Of a stretch of DNA of 33,239 nt, positions 9,217 to 17,022 are shown one piece after another; within the stretch, counting starts at the first letter, position 1; each line of letters begins with the position of its first letter. The translations under genes were made by a program, and so were the position numbers. Below the pieces are notes generated by a model, which worked only from the letters and a program-made list of their open reading frames with translations, was not told the origin of the DNA and made no database searches. Source of the DNA: a virus; IMG/VR virus record IMGVR_UViG_3300046791_000161, positions 1 to 33,239 of that record; one strand, 5' to 3'.

Positions 9217-11517
9217 ATGAGCATAGCGATTAATAATAACTTTCAGCGCGATCAACTTGTCGCTACGTTTAATGGACAAGTTCTTTTTCCTTATACATTT
9301 CCTATTTTTTCAGAAACATATTTGACCGTTTATAAGTATGGCGCAAATGTTACGCCTGATGATGCAACTCAAAAGCTAGTGCTTGGAGTTGATTACACTG
9401 TTCAAGGGGTTGGGCAAGATACTGGGGGAACTATAACGCTCACCGCTGGGGCCACTATCGGTGATATCGTTACGCTAGTCGGAACCCAGCCCATTGAACG
9501 TCTAACATTATTTGCTGACTTGAATCCTTTTACCGTTTCATTGAATCAACAATTCAATGATCAAACAGTAATGCAAGAACAAACCTATACCTACTGGGCT
9601 AATCTCACGCCACATTATAATTATGATGAACTGGTATCCGCTCCCAGTGGGTTTAATGTTGGTGTGAGACCATTTAAATTAATACTTCCGATGCTTCCAG
9701 ATATGCATACATGGATTGGACGAGGATCAATCGGAACTATCCCTGATGATATAACCACTTTATTTATAGGCGGGGCTGGAACTGGAAATGTTATCTCGAC
9801 AGGCAACCCTATGCGTCAATCCATTGCAAACTGGACTGGCGTAGGAACTCAAATAACAGATACTAATCTAAATATAATTGGCGACTTTATCGACCCCACA
9901 GCTGGAGTTGCTGCTAACCTTCAAACAGGTTTTGGGGATAGTTGGGGCGCTATGCATTGGCCAGCGCATATAACTGCCAATAGACCTGTAGCGCCTGTTG
10001 ATGGCGACACATATTACGACACCCTTCTACAAATGTTTTTTGGTTACGAGAATGGTGCCTGGGTTCCTTTCTCAACAGGTGGCGCAAATGATGCCTTAAT
10101 CAAAAAGACAATAACCCAGGTAGCCCATGGGTTGTCGGTTGGAAATTATGTTTATATTGATACTGGAAGCTTATATCAAAAAACTTTAGCTGATGATGTT
10201 GTAACAGCTGAACTTCAGGGTCTTGTAGTAGAAGTAATTGACGCAGATCACTTTGTATTACAAACAGCTGGATACGTAGATGCAGGAGTATTTGCTGGAT
10301 TATTACCAGGCCGCGTTTATTTCATGAGCGATACTGTGCTAGGCGCGCATAGCATAAACGAGCCAGTTACAAATGGATTCGTGAGCCTCCCCGTGTTCTG
10401 GACTGAAACAGCAACAACCGGCTGGCTAAGACATTCTAGAGGTTTCATTATTGGTGGTGAGCCTGCGCCTGATGGTGGCGGAGCAGGAACAGATACGAGC
10501 ACGAAGACAATCACCCAAGCGGGACACGGATTCAGTGTTGGTGATTGGTTATATGTCTCTGCGGATTTAACATATGCTAAAGGTTTGTCAACTGTATTAA
10601 CGTCCTCGCAAGCGGTTGGCGTGGTTATTCAGGTAATTGATGTAAATACATTTAAACTTCAACAAAGCGGAGATTTAGCGGGTGTTGTAACCCAAGATAA
10701 AGATGGGAACCCAATTGCATCTTCTATAATTTACTACCTGACAGATGATGTTGCTCACCCAGGATTATTGCAAAATGTAGCACCGGTAACACTTGGTCAC
10801 TACTCAAAGCCTCTATGGGTTCAAGATGACTTAGCATTAAACTCCGGTTGGATATTAGAGCAAAGACCATTAATAGTAAGCGCTCCCGTAACGGCGGGCG
10901 GCGATCAACTTATTCAAACTTTCACTTTAAATAATGGCGATATGTTTTTAGACATGGGCGCAGCGCTTCTGGATGGCACATATACTGATATTAAGATTGT
11001 GGGTAGAGGGATAACTGTCGCTGATGGCACAGGAAATAATGCGGCAAACGCTCTCAAAATGAGAGTATATACAAATGGTGTTTTAAGAAATGGCGCGCTA
11101 GGTTATCGAATATTTCCAAATTCGGGCGGTGGATCTGCATTTTCAAATGCACACTTATTTTTTACTCAATTCGGCGCACTTAACGGAACATTCGGAACAA
11201 ATGGTGGCGGCAGTTTTCAATTTGAGGCTGAAATAAGAAATTGTCCTAGCGCAACTTTATACAAAAATGTGTATCAAACTAATATAACAGTTCAAAATGT
11301 AACTCTGCCACCCAATACGGGTGCACCCTCTATACCTAACATTTCAGATATAGCACACGGCGCAGGCGGGGCAAACACAACAGAAAATGATTCTTGGATG
11401 TATATAGGCGATACATTGCCAATTACAGGATTTTATATGTTTCTTGATTATCCTGTCGGGGCAAATACAGCATTTTTTACTGGCGGCACAATTTCTGTTT
11501 ATGGAACGGTGGCATAA
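9217..11517 (+). CDS. Tail fibre protein 1 (T7-fibre-like N-terminus, duplicated binding module)
   Basis: A 766-aa protein with a good ribosome site (AAGGA) before ATG 9217. Residues about 1-130 look like the podovirus tail-fibre attachment domain: 'F.Y.FPIFSETYLTVYKYGANVTP', 'LVLGVDYTV.GVGQDTGGTITL', then 'GDIVTLVGTQPIERLTLF' and 'SLNQQFND'. Around residue 245 is the common fibre motif 'NRPVAPVDGDTYYDT..QMFFGYENGAWV'. Two related modules follow, at about 293-400 and 428-540, each beginning 'TITQ..HG.SVG' and continuing through 'V.GVV..VID...F.LQ..G'. The C-terminal 210 residues look like a beta-rich head. By family it attaches to the tail and binds the host surface. The stop overlaps the next start (TAATG). 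Confidence 0.85.
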   Translation: MSIAINNNFQRDQLVATFNGQVLFPYTFPIFSETYLTVYKYGANVTPDDATQKLVLGVDYTVQGVGQDTGGTITLTAGATIGDIVTLVGTQPIERLTLFADLNPFTVSLNQQFNDQTVMQEQTYTYWANLTPHYNYDELVSAPSGFNVGVRPFKLILPMLPDMHTWIGRGSIGTIPDDITTLFIGGAGTGNVISTGNPMRQSIANWTGVGTQITDTNLNIIGDFIDPTAGVAANLQTGFGDSWGAMHWPAHITANRPVAPVDGDTYYDTLLQMFFGYENGAWVPFSTGGANDALIKKTITQVAHGLSVGNYVYIDTGSLYQKTLADDVVTAELQGLVVEVIDADHFVLQTAGYVDAGVFAGLLPGRVYFMSDTVLGAHSINEPVTNGFVSLPVFWTETATTGWLRHSRGFIIGGEPAPDGGGAGTDTSTKTITQAGHGFSVGDWLYVSADLTYAKGLSTVLTSSQAVGVVIQVIDVNTFKLQQSGDLAGVVTQDKDGNPIASSIIYYLTDDVAHPGLLQNVAPVTLGHYSKPLWVQDDLALNSGWILEQRPLIVSAPVTAGGDQLIQTFTLNNGDMFLDMGAALLDGTYTDIKIVGRGITVADGTGNNAANALKMRVYTNGVLRNGALGYRIFPNSGGGSAFSNAHLFFTQFGALNGTFGTNGGGSFQFEAEIRNCPSATLYKNVYQTNITVQNVTLPPNTGAPSIPNISDIAHGAGGANTTENDSWMYIGDTLPITGFYMFLDYPVGANTAFFTGGTISVYGTVA

Positions 11518-13913
11518 TGGCTAACTCAGCACGTTTATTAGCAACTAATTCTTTATCAAACCCAGTCCTTCAAGTCGCTCATGGGCTTGTAAAGGGAAAT
11601 TTAGTTAGATTATCTGGCGGTAATTTTGTTGCAGCTAAAGCAGACTCAGAAGCCAACGCGCAAGTTGTTGGTATGGTTTCAGGTGTTGCTGATGCAGATC
11701 ACTTCTTTCTGATGCAAGATGGATTCATAAGTGGACTAACTGGCCTCTCTGCTAACACTCTTTATTATTTAAGCCCAAGCAGTGCTGGCGATTTAACATC
11801 TTCAATTCCAACGGGCGGCACGCAGGCTGTTTTGCCATGCTTTATCGCTTATACGACAACTTCCGGTTATTTCTTTACGAGCATTGGACATAATCCATAC
11901 GTTCCAATTAACGGCGGGATAATGACAGGGCTGTTGCAATTAAGTGGTGACCCGGTGGGACCATTAGACGCTGTAACCAAGGAGTATGCCGACACAATAA
12001 GCGCAGGTTTAACAGTTAAGACAGCTGTTGTGGCAACTTCCACAGCCAATCTAACCGCAACATATGCAAACGGAGCAGGAGGTGTAGGGGCTACACTAAC
12101 CAACTCAGGAGCTATGGCGGCATTTAGCACAGATGGCGTATCTCCTGCATTAAATGATAGGGTGCTTGTGGCATTCCAAAGCTCTACGTTTCAGAATGGT
12201 ATTTATACCCTAACAACCGTTGGCTCTGGCGCGGTAAACTGGGTGCTAACAAGGGCTACAGATTACGATACAAATTTTGAAATTCAACCAGGCAATTTAG
12301 TTCCAGTAACTCAGGGGACTTTATATGCTCAAACATCATGGCTGCAATCAGCAACTGTCACTGTTATGGGAACCGATCCAATCGTGTTTTCTCAATTTAC
12401 AGCTTCACCCAGCACGTTTGCAAAAAAAGAATTGAACAATCTTTCTAGCGTTTCAATCAATAGCGCTTTACCTCCTGATACAGATAATACTTATGATTTA
12501 GGTGCCCTTACAGCCAGATGGAAGGATATCTTTGCACTTACATTAAATAGCGGTGGCATTGCTACAAACACGCTCAAGATTAGGGGCTATAACCCAACAT
12601 CAGTTTCATACACGGACTTTTTGACAATAACTTCAAATAATCCTCCTACTGCTAGTTTAAATTCAGCAGTTACGGCCACAACCCAAGCCGCTAATGACAA
12701 CTCAACTAAGATTGCCACTACGGCTTATGCTGACACATTGGGCGCCCTTAAGGCTAATGTTACATTAAACAATTTAAGTGCGGTTGCAATAAATACATCG
12801 CTACTGCCTGGCGCTGATAACACAATTGATGCGGGAGATGGGACTCATCGTTATCGACAAATTTATAGTGCAGGACTAAGCACAGGCCACACAGCGGCGG
12901 ACGCGCTAAGTATTGGCGCATGGGATGTTGATGGTGCTTCTTTCACAAGCTTTATTTTATTAACTGCAAACAACACACCAACATGCTCACTCGCAAGTGC
13001 TGTAACAGCAACCACACAAGCTGCTAATGATAACAGTACACGTATCGCTACTACAGCATATGTTGACGCCTCTGCAGCTGCCGGAGCGCCCATCAATGCA
13101 ACTTATATAACGCAAACTCCAAATGCAACACTCACAAACGAACAAGCTTTGAGTTTGCTTACAACTGGATTGATGAAAAATACTACAGCTACGGGCGTCG
13201 TTTCGATTGCAGCCGCTGGAACGGATTATGTTGCCCCAGCCACAACTATAACTATAGCCGGCACTGCAAATGAAATAACAAGCAGCGCTGGCGCCCAGGA
13301 TTTGTCCGCTAATAGAACATGGACACTATCATTACCAACCGCTCTAACCTTCACAGGAAAAACTATAACAGGTGGCGCTCTTTCGGGGATGTCAGCTACC
13401 ACTTTTACATTCACAACAGGCTCGATAGGGACAGCAGTAACAGCCGTCACACAAGCGGCACTGACAAACAACACAACTGTCGCTACAACGGCCTATGTAG
13501 ACGCAGCAGTAGCAGCAGGAGCAACCGGCGCAAATACAGCGCTATCTAACTTAGCAGCAGTTGCAATCAACACAACGCTGCTTTCCGACACAGACAATAC
13601 CGATGATCTGGGAACAGCTACAGTTCGATGGGCAAATATTTATGGATTAACACATCGTACAGGCACAGGTGCTGGTAACACGATGATACTTCAAGCCCGT
13701 GATGTCGACGGTGCGGCGTGGGTAGACTTTATTACATTGACTGCAAACAATACACCGACCTGTGCTCTAGCTAGTGATGTAACAGCAACTACTCAGGCGG
13801 CTAGTAATAATTCAACGAAAATAGCAACCACAGCATACGTCGATGCCGCTGTAGGTGGTGGCAGTATTACAATCGGCAAAGCTTACGCAATGGCACTTTT
13901 ATTCGGGAGATAA
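11517..13913 (+). CDS. Tail fibre protein 2 (modular, repeat-rich)
   Basis: A 798-aa fibre protein. Residues about 15-125 are a third copy of the 'HGLVKGNLVRL...VVGMV..V.DADHFFL...G' module of fibre protein 1. Residues about 135-305 form a widespread phage fibre block (GIMTG.L.L.GDP..PLDAVTKEYAD..SAGL, then NGIYTLTTVG, LTRATDYD, VTQGTLYA). After that come three units of about 100-110 residues of the type 'DTDN..DLG....RW..IY.LT', 'DVDGA...F..LTANNTPT', 'VTATTQAA.NNSTKIATTAYVD', with a fourth copy of the last part at about 640-665. It lacks the attachment domain of fibre protein 1, so it probably extends that fibre. It is translationally coupled to the previous gene. Confidence 0.83.
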   Translation: MANSARLLATNSLSNPVLQVAHGLVKGNLVRLSGGNFVAAKADSEANAQVVGMVSGVADADHFFLMQDGFISGLTGLSANTLYYLSPSSAGDLTSSIPTGGTQAVLPCFIAYTTTSGYFFTSIGHNPYVPINGGIMTGLLQLSGDPVGPLDAVTKEYADTISAGLTVKTAVVATSTANLTATYANGAGGVGATLTNSGAMAAFSTDGVSPALNDRVLVAFQSSTFQNGIYTLTTVGSGAVNWVLTRATDYDTNFEIQPGNLVPVTQGTLYAQTSWLQSATVTVMGTDPIVFSQFTASPSTFAKKELNNLSSVSINSALPPDTDNTYDLGALTARWKDIFALTLNSGGIATNTLKIRGYNPTSVSYTDFLTITSNNPPTASLNSAVTATTQAANDNSTKIATTAYADTLGALKANVTLNNLSAVAINTSLLPGADNTIDAGDGTHRYRQIYSAGLSTGHTAADALSIGAWDVDGASFTSFILLTANNTPTCSLASAVTATTQAANDNSTRIATTAYVDASAAAGAPINATYITQTPNATLTNEQALSLLTTGLMKNTTATGVVSIAAAGTDYVAPATTITIAGTANEITSSAGAQDLSANRTWTLSLPTALTFTGKTITGGALSGMSATTFTFTTGSIGTAVTAVTQAALTNNTTVATTAYVDAAVAAGATGANTALSNLAAVAINTTLLSDTDNTDDLGTATVRWANIYGLTHRTGTGAGNTMILQARDVDGAAWVDFITLTANNTPTCALASDVTATTQAASNNSTKIATTAYVDAAVGGGSITIGKAYAMALLFGR

Positions 13914-13916
13914 TTC

Positions 13917-14288
13917 ATGGCTGCACCTAATATGCTGGCTCTCACAACTATTACTGGAAGTAATGTTAATGTGGCACCTTCAAACACTTCAGCAAACTCA
14001 TTGATAAGCAATGCCGCAGCGAGTGGTACGCTTGTTAAAGTAAATAGTTTATATGTAGCAAATACAGATACTGTTGCACGAAATTGTACTGTCAATTATT
14101 ACAGCGCCGCCGCTTTAGGAGGGACAGCTTTTGCTATTGCGTCTGTTGTTTCTATTCCTGCTAATTCTACTCTTGTTGTAGTTAATAAAGATTCAAATTT
14201 ATATCTTCCAGAAAATACAAGTTTAGGAATTACAGCGGGAACATCAAATACTTTGGTAGCGACTTCAGCATATGAGATTTGCTCATGA
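13917..14288 (+). CDS. Small fibre-associated structural protein
   Basis: A 123-aa, Ala/Ser/Thr/Asn-rich protein with alternating hydrophobic residues, suggesting a beta-sandwich. The segment 'LVKVNSLYVANTDTVARNCTVNYYSAAALGGTAFAIA' followed by 'VSIPANSTLVVVNKDSNLYLPENTSLGITAG' resembles small phage proteins that sit between fibre genes and describe a measured 'value with offset' beta fold. It begins four bases after the fibre stop, with GGGAGATAATTC before ATG, and its TGA overlaps the ATG of the glycine-rich gene (ATGA). No signal peptide or membrane span. The role (fibre tip, cap or decoration) is inferred from position only. Confidence 0.7.
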   Translation: MAAPNMLALTTITGSNVNVAPSNTSANSLISNAAASGTLVKVNSLYVANTDTVARNCTVNYYSAAALGGTAFAIASVVSIPANSTLVVVNKDSNLYLPENTSLGITAGTSNTLVATSAYEICS

Positions 14289-15181
14289 GACAGAACAATT
14301 CTTTTATTGGACCCGGAAGACCAACTGGAATCATTATGGGAACAGGCGGCACAATTACAACAAGTGGCAATCGTCGCATTCATACATTTACAACTAGTGG
14401 AACATTTACACCTCAGATAGCCGTTCCACAAGGAATGACTAATTTATCAGCTGATGAATTAGCAAAAACTCTCACTGATTTTTATGCCGCTGTAGACTTC
14501 ATCATGGTTGGCGGCGGCGGCGGTGGTGGCGGAGCAGCAACTAATGTGCGTGCTGGTGGTGGTGGCGGTGGTGGCGGCATGATTGTGGGCGGGGCAAGCT
14601 TAACTATTGGTACAGGATATTCAATAGTTGTTGGCACTGGCGGCGCAGGTGGGACGACAGCTGGAACGCAAGGTACAACGGGCATAGCTACCACATTTAA
14701 TGGTCTTACGGCCGATGGCGGCGGTGGCGGCGGCGGTTCAGCGACCAACGCTGGCAAGGCTGGTGGCTCAGGCGGCGGTGGTGCCACAAACGCGGCTGGC
14801 GGCACAGCAACAGCGTATCAAGGCAGCAATGGCGGCCAGAGCGGCATTATTCTTGGTGGTGCTGGCGGAGGCGGAAAGGGCGCGGTTGGTACCGGTGGTT
14901 CTACAACGTCAGGTGGAAAAGGTGCTGTAGGCTTAGCAAGCTCTATATCTGGCTCATCGGTAACTTATGCGGGTGGTGGTTCGGGTGGTTCGTTTACTGG
15001 TGGTACTTCAACAGCGCCCGACGCGGGTGGTGGTGGCACAGGCGGTAACGCTGCAAACGGTGGGAATGGTACTGCCAATCTAGGTGGTGGTGGCGGTGGC
15101 GCAGGAGATTCGGCAGCCTCAGGCTTTACGGGTGGAACTGGCGGCGATGGTGTCGTAATTATTAGTTACCCTATTTCCTAA
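14285..15181 (+). CDS. Glycine-rich tail tip/adhesin-like protein
   Basis: A 298-aa protein made mostly of glycine. Residues about 30-75 are ordinary ('RRIHTFTTSGTFTP', 'MTNLSADELAKTLTDFYAAVDFIMV'); from about residue 77 there are runs of up to eight glycines separated by short Ala/Thr/Ser/Asn stretches, ending 'GGDGVVIISYPIS'. This 'hydrophobic strand, GGGGG repeats, final GDGVVIISYP' pattern is known in phage tail adhesins; in T-even gp38 the glycine-rich part packs as polyglycine II helices and carries hypervariable host-binding loops. I take ATG 14285 (overlapping the previous TGA) rather than an in-frame TTG six bases earlier. Local GC is far above the neighbours because of GGN codons. 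Host-recognition role is inferred. Confidence 0.78.
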   Translation: MRQNNSFIGPGRPTGIIMGTGGTITTSGNRRIHTFTTSGTFTPQIAVPQGMTNLSADELAKTLTDFYAAVDFIMVGGGGGGGGAATNVRAGGGGGGGGMIVGGASLTIGTGYSIVVGTGGAGGTTAGTQGTTGIATTFNGLTADGGGGGGGSATNAGKAGGSGGGGATNAAGGTATAYQGSNGGQSGIILGGAGGGGKGAVGTGGSTTSGGKGAVGLASSISGSSVTYAGGGSGGSFTGGTSTAPDAGGGGTGGNAANGGNGTANLGGGGGGAGDSAASGFTGGTGGDGVVIISYPIS

Positions 15182-15243
15182 TAGAATAGAAAATAAACAT
15201 ATGCAATACTATATTTTTAACAGATTAATTGAGGGAAAATGAA

Positions 15244-15438
15244 ATGCCATTACTTCCTGGAAAAGCTAACATTGGGCATAATATTTCTGAGATGGAAAAT
15301 TCGGGTCATCCACATAACCAAGCGGTGGCTGCAGCTTTGAATGAAGCTAGGAAATCAGGGGCTAATATTCCCAGAAAAGGCTATCATGACGTTCATAAAA
15401 TTCACCATAAACCTAGAGGACACGTAAATGAAAGATAG
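15244..15438 (+). CDS. Small conserved phage protein (QAVAAALNEAR type)
   Basis: A 64-aa basic protein with 'MPLLPGKANIGHNISEM', 'SGHPHNQAVAAALNEARKSGANIP' and a His/Lys/Arg tail. The 'phkQAvAiALn.AR' signature is common in tiny proteins of podo- and siphophages, often beside structural genes; no biochemical role is established as far as I know. GAGGG sits seven to eight bases before ATG 15244, which favours it over an in-frame TTG at 15229. The gene end overlaps the next ATG (15428). It heads a run of very small genes between the adhesin-like gene and the early region. Confidence 0.75.
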   Translation: MPLLPGKANIGHNISEMENSGHPHNQAVAAALNEARKSGANIPRKGYHDVHKIHHKPRGHVNER

Positions 15439-15547
15439 AAAAGAACACGAAAAAAAAGAAATGAAACATGAAAAAAAAGAAAAAAAAGAAATGAAGACTA
15501 TAGGTAAAGAAGTTAAGAAAATGGAAAAGCTACATAAGGGGAAATGA
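15428..15547 (+). CDS. Tiny Lys/Glu-rich protein
   Basis: A 39-aa open frame, more than half Lys and Glu (KDRKEHEKKEMKHEKK...), predicted to be one charged helix. It overlaps the gene before it by 11 bases and its TGA is followed after one base by the next ATG. GGACACGTAA gives a weak ribosome site. The DNA holds three runs of eight A and a 17-base direct repeat (GAAAAAAAAGAAATGAA at 15449 and 15479). Unknown function; similar KE-rich micro-proteins occur in phage small-gene clusters. It could be low-complexity sequence, but the packed context supports expression. Confidence 0.55.
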   Translation: MKDRKEHEKKEMKHEKKEKKEMKTIGKEVKKMEKLHKGK

Positions 15548-15548
15548 A

Positions 15549-15722
15549 ATGTTTAATCATGATTCAAGACAAGATCAATTGGCTGGTGAGCATTTAGAAG
15601 GCAAGACTAGAGAAGCAGAAGAAGAGCGCCGAAAGAATCAAAACTTCGGGATGTTTCATGAAGATGCAAATACAAGTCATACCAGATTGCACGAAGAGCA
15701 CGGAAGAGATAGAAACAAATGA
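15549..15722 (+). CDS. Small hydrophilic protein of unknown function
   Basis: A 57-aa protein rich in Glu, Arg, His and Asn (FNHDSRQDQLAGEHLEGKT ... HEEHGRDRNK). It follows the KE-rich gene after one base, with AAGGGGAAATGAA as ribosome site, and its TGA overlaps the next ATG (ATGA). I do not recognise a family. The composition suggests a soluble, helical, possibly nucleic-acid- or protein-binding micro-protein. The strict chain of overlaps with both neighbours is the main evidence that it is real. Confidence 0.6.
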   Translation: MFNHDSRQDQLAGEHLEGKTREAEEERRKNQNFGMFHEDANTSHTRLHEEHGRDRNK

Positions 15723-15895
15723 GCCCCAAAAAACCCAAGCTTGGATCTGGAGAAAGATTCAAAGAAGTGGAACGCAAGGCTGCAGCATCAGGAGCTAGAG
15801 ACCCAGGCGCGGTAGCTGCGGCGGCAGGCATTAAAAAGTATGGCGTCAAAAAGATGGAAAAAATGGCACATGCAGGCAAAGAAAGGAGAAAATGA
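15719..15895 (+). CDS. Small basic conserved phage protein (SGARDPGAVAAAAGIKKYG type)
   Basis: A 58-aa basic protein with 'LGSGERFKEVERKAAASGARDPGAVAAAAGIKKYGVKKM' and a Lys/Arg tail. The 'SGa.dP.AlAA.iGrkKYG' signature is found in many tiny phage proteins with unknown role, usually near structural genes. Both ends overlap the neighbours by ATGA. I infer that it belongs to the same co-expressed small-gene set as the 64-aa protein upstream. No membrane span or enzymatic motif. Confidence 0.75.
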   Translation: MSPKKPKLGSGERFKEVERKAAASGARDPGAVAAAAGIKKYGVKKMEKMAHAGKERRK

Positions 15896-16143
15896 TGTCA
15901 AGCTCAGATGAATACATGAGACAATATGGCGAAGGCCCAAGACCTCGCGGTGTTGGAGATAATAATCGCCCAAGAGATGTCACGCCACAGATGAAAAATA
16001 AAGTGTTTCAGAATGCTGAAGAAATCTTTAATCAACCTGGCAAATCTAATCATGGTGCCATTTATATTAGCGGCACTCATGTTAATGGTGTTCCAGATGA
16101 TAACGATCGGATTGTTAGTTATGGTCCATTCAGGACTTATTGA
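15892..16143 (+). CDS. Hypothetical small protein
   Basis: An 83-aa protein starting MMSSSDEYMRQYGEGPRPRG; two adjacent ATG codons (15892, 15895) could both serve, with AAAGGAGAAA just upstream. The first half is polar and Arg/Pro-rich; the second half contains 'GAIYISGTHVNGVPDDNDRIVSYGPFRTY'. I recognise no family. It overlaps the previous gene by four bases and is followed after 12 bases by another small gene with a clear ribosome site (AGAGGATTAAGAA). Confidence 0.65.
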   Translation: MMSSSDEYMRQYGEGPRPRGVGDNNRPRDVTPQMKNKVFQNAEEIFNQPGKSNHGAIYISGTHVNGVPDDNDRIVSYGPFRTY

Positions 16144-16155
16144 GAGGATTAAGAA

Positions 16156-16428
16156 ATGAAAGGTGGAAACTTTTTCAATGGCAATCACGCCCCATCGCCA
16201 GCTCATACCATGGAAAAAACATGCTATCAAGGAAGAATGGGTGTAACTGCCACAAAAACAACCTATGTTGCTTTTAAAGATTCTATGGAAGATGGAGAGC
16301 GTAAGATGGCTGAAGATCATTCGATGAACTACACGCCCATTAATAATCGTGAACCTACACCTCAAGAAAAGGGCCATGCTTCAGAGCAAAGTACGATGGG
16401 TGGTTTTGAAAACAAATTTAAGTACTAG
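16156..16428 (+). CDS. Hypothetical small protein
   Basis: A 90-aa polar protein (KGGNFFNGNHAPSPAHTMEK, then CYQGRMGVTATKTTYVAFKDSMEDG and a Gly/Phe tail ENKFKY). Good ribosome site AGAGGATTAAGAA before ATG 16156. No signal peptide, membrane span or motif I recognise. It belongs with the rightward set of micro-genes that follows the fibre genes and precedes a membrane protein. Function unknown. Confidence 0.65.
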   Translation: MKGGNFFNGNHAPSPAHTMEKTCYQGRMGVTATKTTYVAFKDSMEDGERKMAEDHSMNYTPINNREPTPQEKGHASEQSTMGGFENKFKY

Positions 16429-16429
16429 A

Positions 16430-16519
16430 ATGAAGTGGCGAATTGTTATCATAGCAATGTTTTGCACTATGTGGGTGTGTTTAGCTTTAAAATGCATATG
16501 GCAAGCGGCCCTAACTTAA
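16430..16519 (+). CDS. Possible 29-aa membrane peptide overlapping the next gene
   Basis: ATG 16430, one base after the previous stop, opens a 29-aa frame (MKWRIVIIAMFCTMWVCLALK...) that is almost entirely one hydrophobic segment with a positive N-terminus. It overlaps the start of the next membrane protein in a different frame. Ribosome site is weak. Overlapping membrane micro-genes are typical of phage lysis regions, but nothing here shows function, and a frame this short can arise by chance. Confidence 0.3.
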   Translation: MKWRIVIIAMFCTMWVCLALKCIWQAALT

Positions 16520-16710
16520 AGGATAAGATTAGATTGAGTGCGTTATTAATAGCGATTACATTTTTTGCGGTCATTGGGATTGGTTCGGCTGTAATTTTGG
16601 GTCCAAAAAATCAAATTACAGAAGATATTGAAGTTATAGAAGAAGATTTGCTTGAAATGGAAATTGGCGTGGTGCCGCATCCTATAGCTCACCACGGCCC
16701 CAACAAATAG
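16492..16710 (+). CDS. Single-span membrane protein, possible lysis or envelope protein
   Basis: A 72-aa protein with one clear membrane segment (LSALLIAITFFAVIGIGSAVILG, residues about 17-39) after a short basic N-terminus (GPNLKDKIR), then an acidic helix (EDIEVIEEDLLEMEIG) and a His/Pro tail. I place the start at ATG 16492 (or 16498) because the extra N-terminal residues from GTG 16435 overlap the upstream peptide and add nothing conserved-looking. It is the last rightward gene before the leftward operon and ends exactly one base before the opposing stop. It could be a holin- or spanin-like protein, or only a small membrane protein. No endolysin is recognisable beside it. Confidence 0.6.
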   Translation: MHMASGPNLKDKIRLSALLIAITFFAVIGIGSAVILGPKNQITEDIEVIEEDLLEMEIGVVPHPIAHHGPNK

Positions 16711-16977
16711 CTACTTTGGTGCTTTTGAATATTCTTGCATCAGATTAGCTGCCATTTTGATGAAATCATTTGAGGCAGCAAGACATCCTTCTACATATCC
16801 TGACTGCTTTGAGCAATTTGCAAATGCATCGATGCTGGCTTTGATTAGTTCTATGTGGTCGTCAAAACCTTTGATATCAAATTCAGGAATATCTTTGATC
16901 ATTTGTTGAAGCTGAGAAAACCTATCTTTAATTTCTTGGGTTTTAACCATGCTTAATTGGCTTGGGTTTAACTGCAT
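16711..16977 (-). CDS. Hypothetical helical protein, end of SSB operon
   Basis: An 88-aa, mostly helical protein (QEIKDRFSQLQQMIKDIPEFDIKGFDDHIELIKASIDAF...), with two cysteines and no membrane span. AAGGAGAATTT gives a strong ribosome site before its ATG at 16977. It is the last gene of the leftward operon that carries the ATPase and SSB, 45 bases after SSB. Its stop codon abuts the stop of the rightward membrane gene with no gap and no terminator. Unknown function; the operon suggests a DNA-metabolism accessory. Confidence 0.68.
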   Translation of the reverse strand: MQLNPSQLSMVKTQEIKDRFSQLQQMIKDIPEFDIKGFDDHIELIKASIDAFANCSKQSGYVEGCLAASNDFIKMAANLMQEYSKAPK

Positions 16978-17022
16978 AAATTCTCCTTAATTATTATTTT
17001 AACACTTTTAGTTTTATCCGAA

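Noticed and set aside
14482-14805. A 107-codon proline-rich frame on the minus strand
   Set aside because: It is the mirror of the GGN-rich coding sequence of the adhesin-like gene; no ribosome site or promoter.
9217-15181. A diversity-generating retroelement for the fibre region (as in Bordetella phage BPP-1)
   Set aside because: No reverse transcriptase and no template/variable repeat pair were seen; the repeats are ordinary fibre modules.
16435-16491. GTG start at 16435 for the membrane protein
   Set aside because: It would add 19 residues overlapping another frame with no sign of conservation or ribosome site; ATG 16492 or 16498 is simpler, though not certain.
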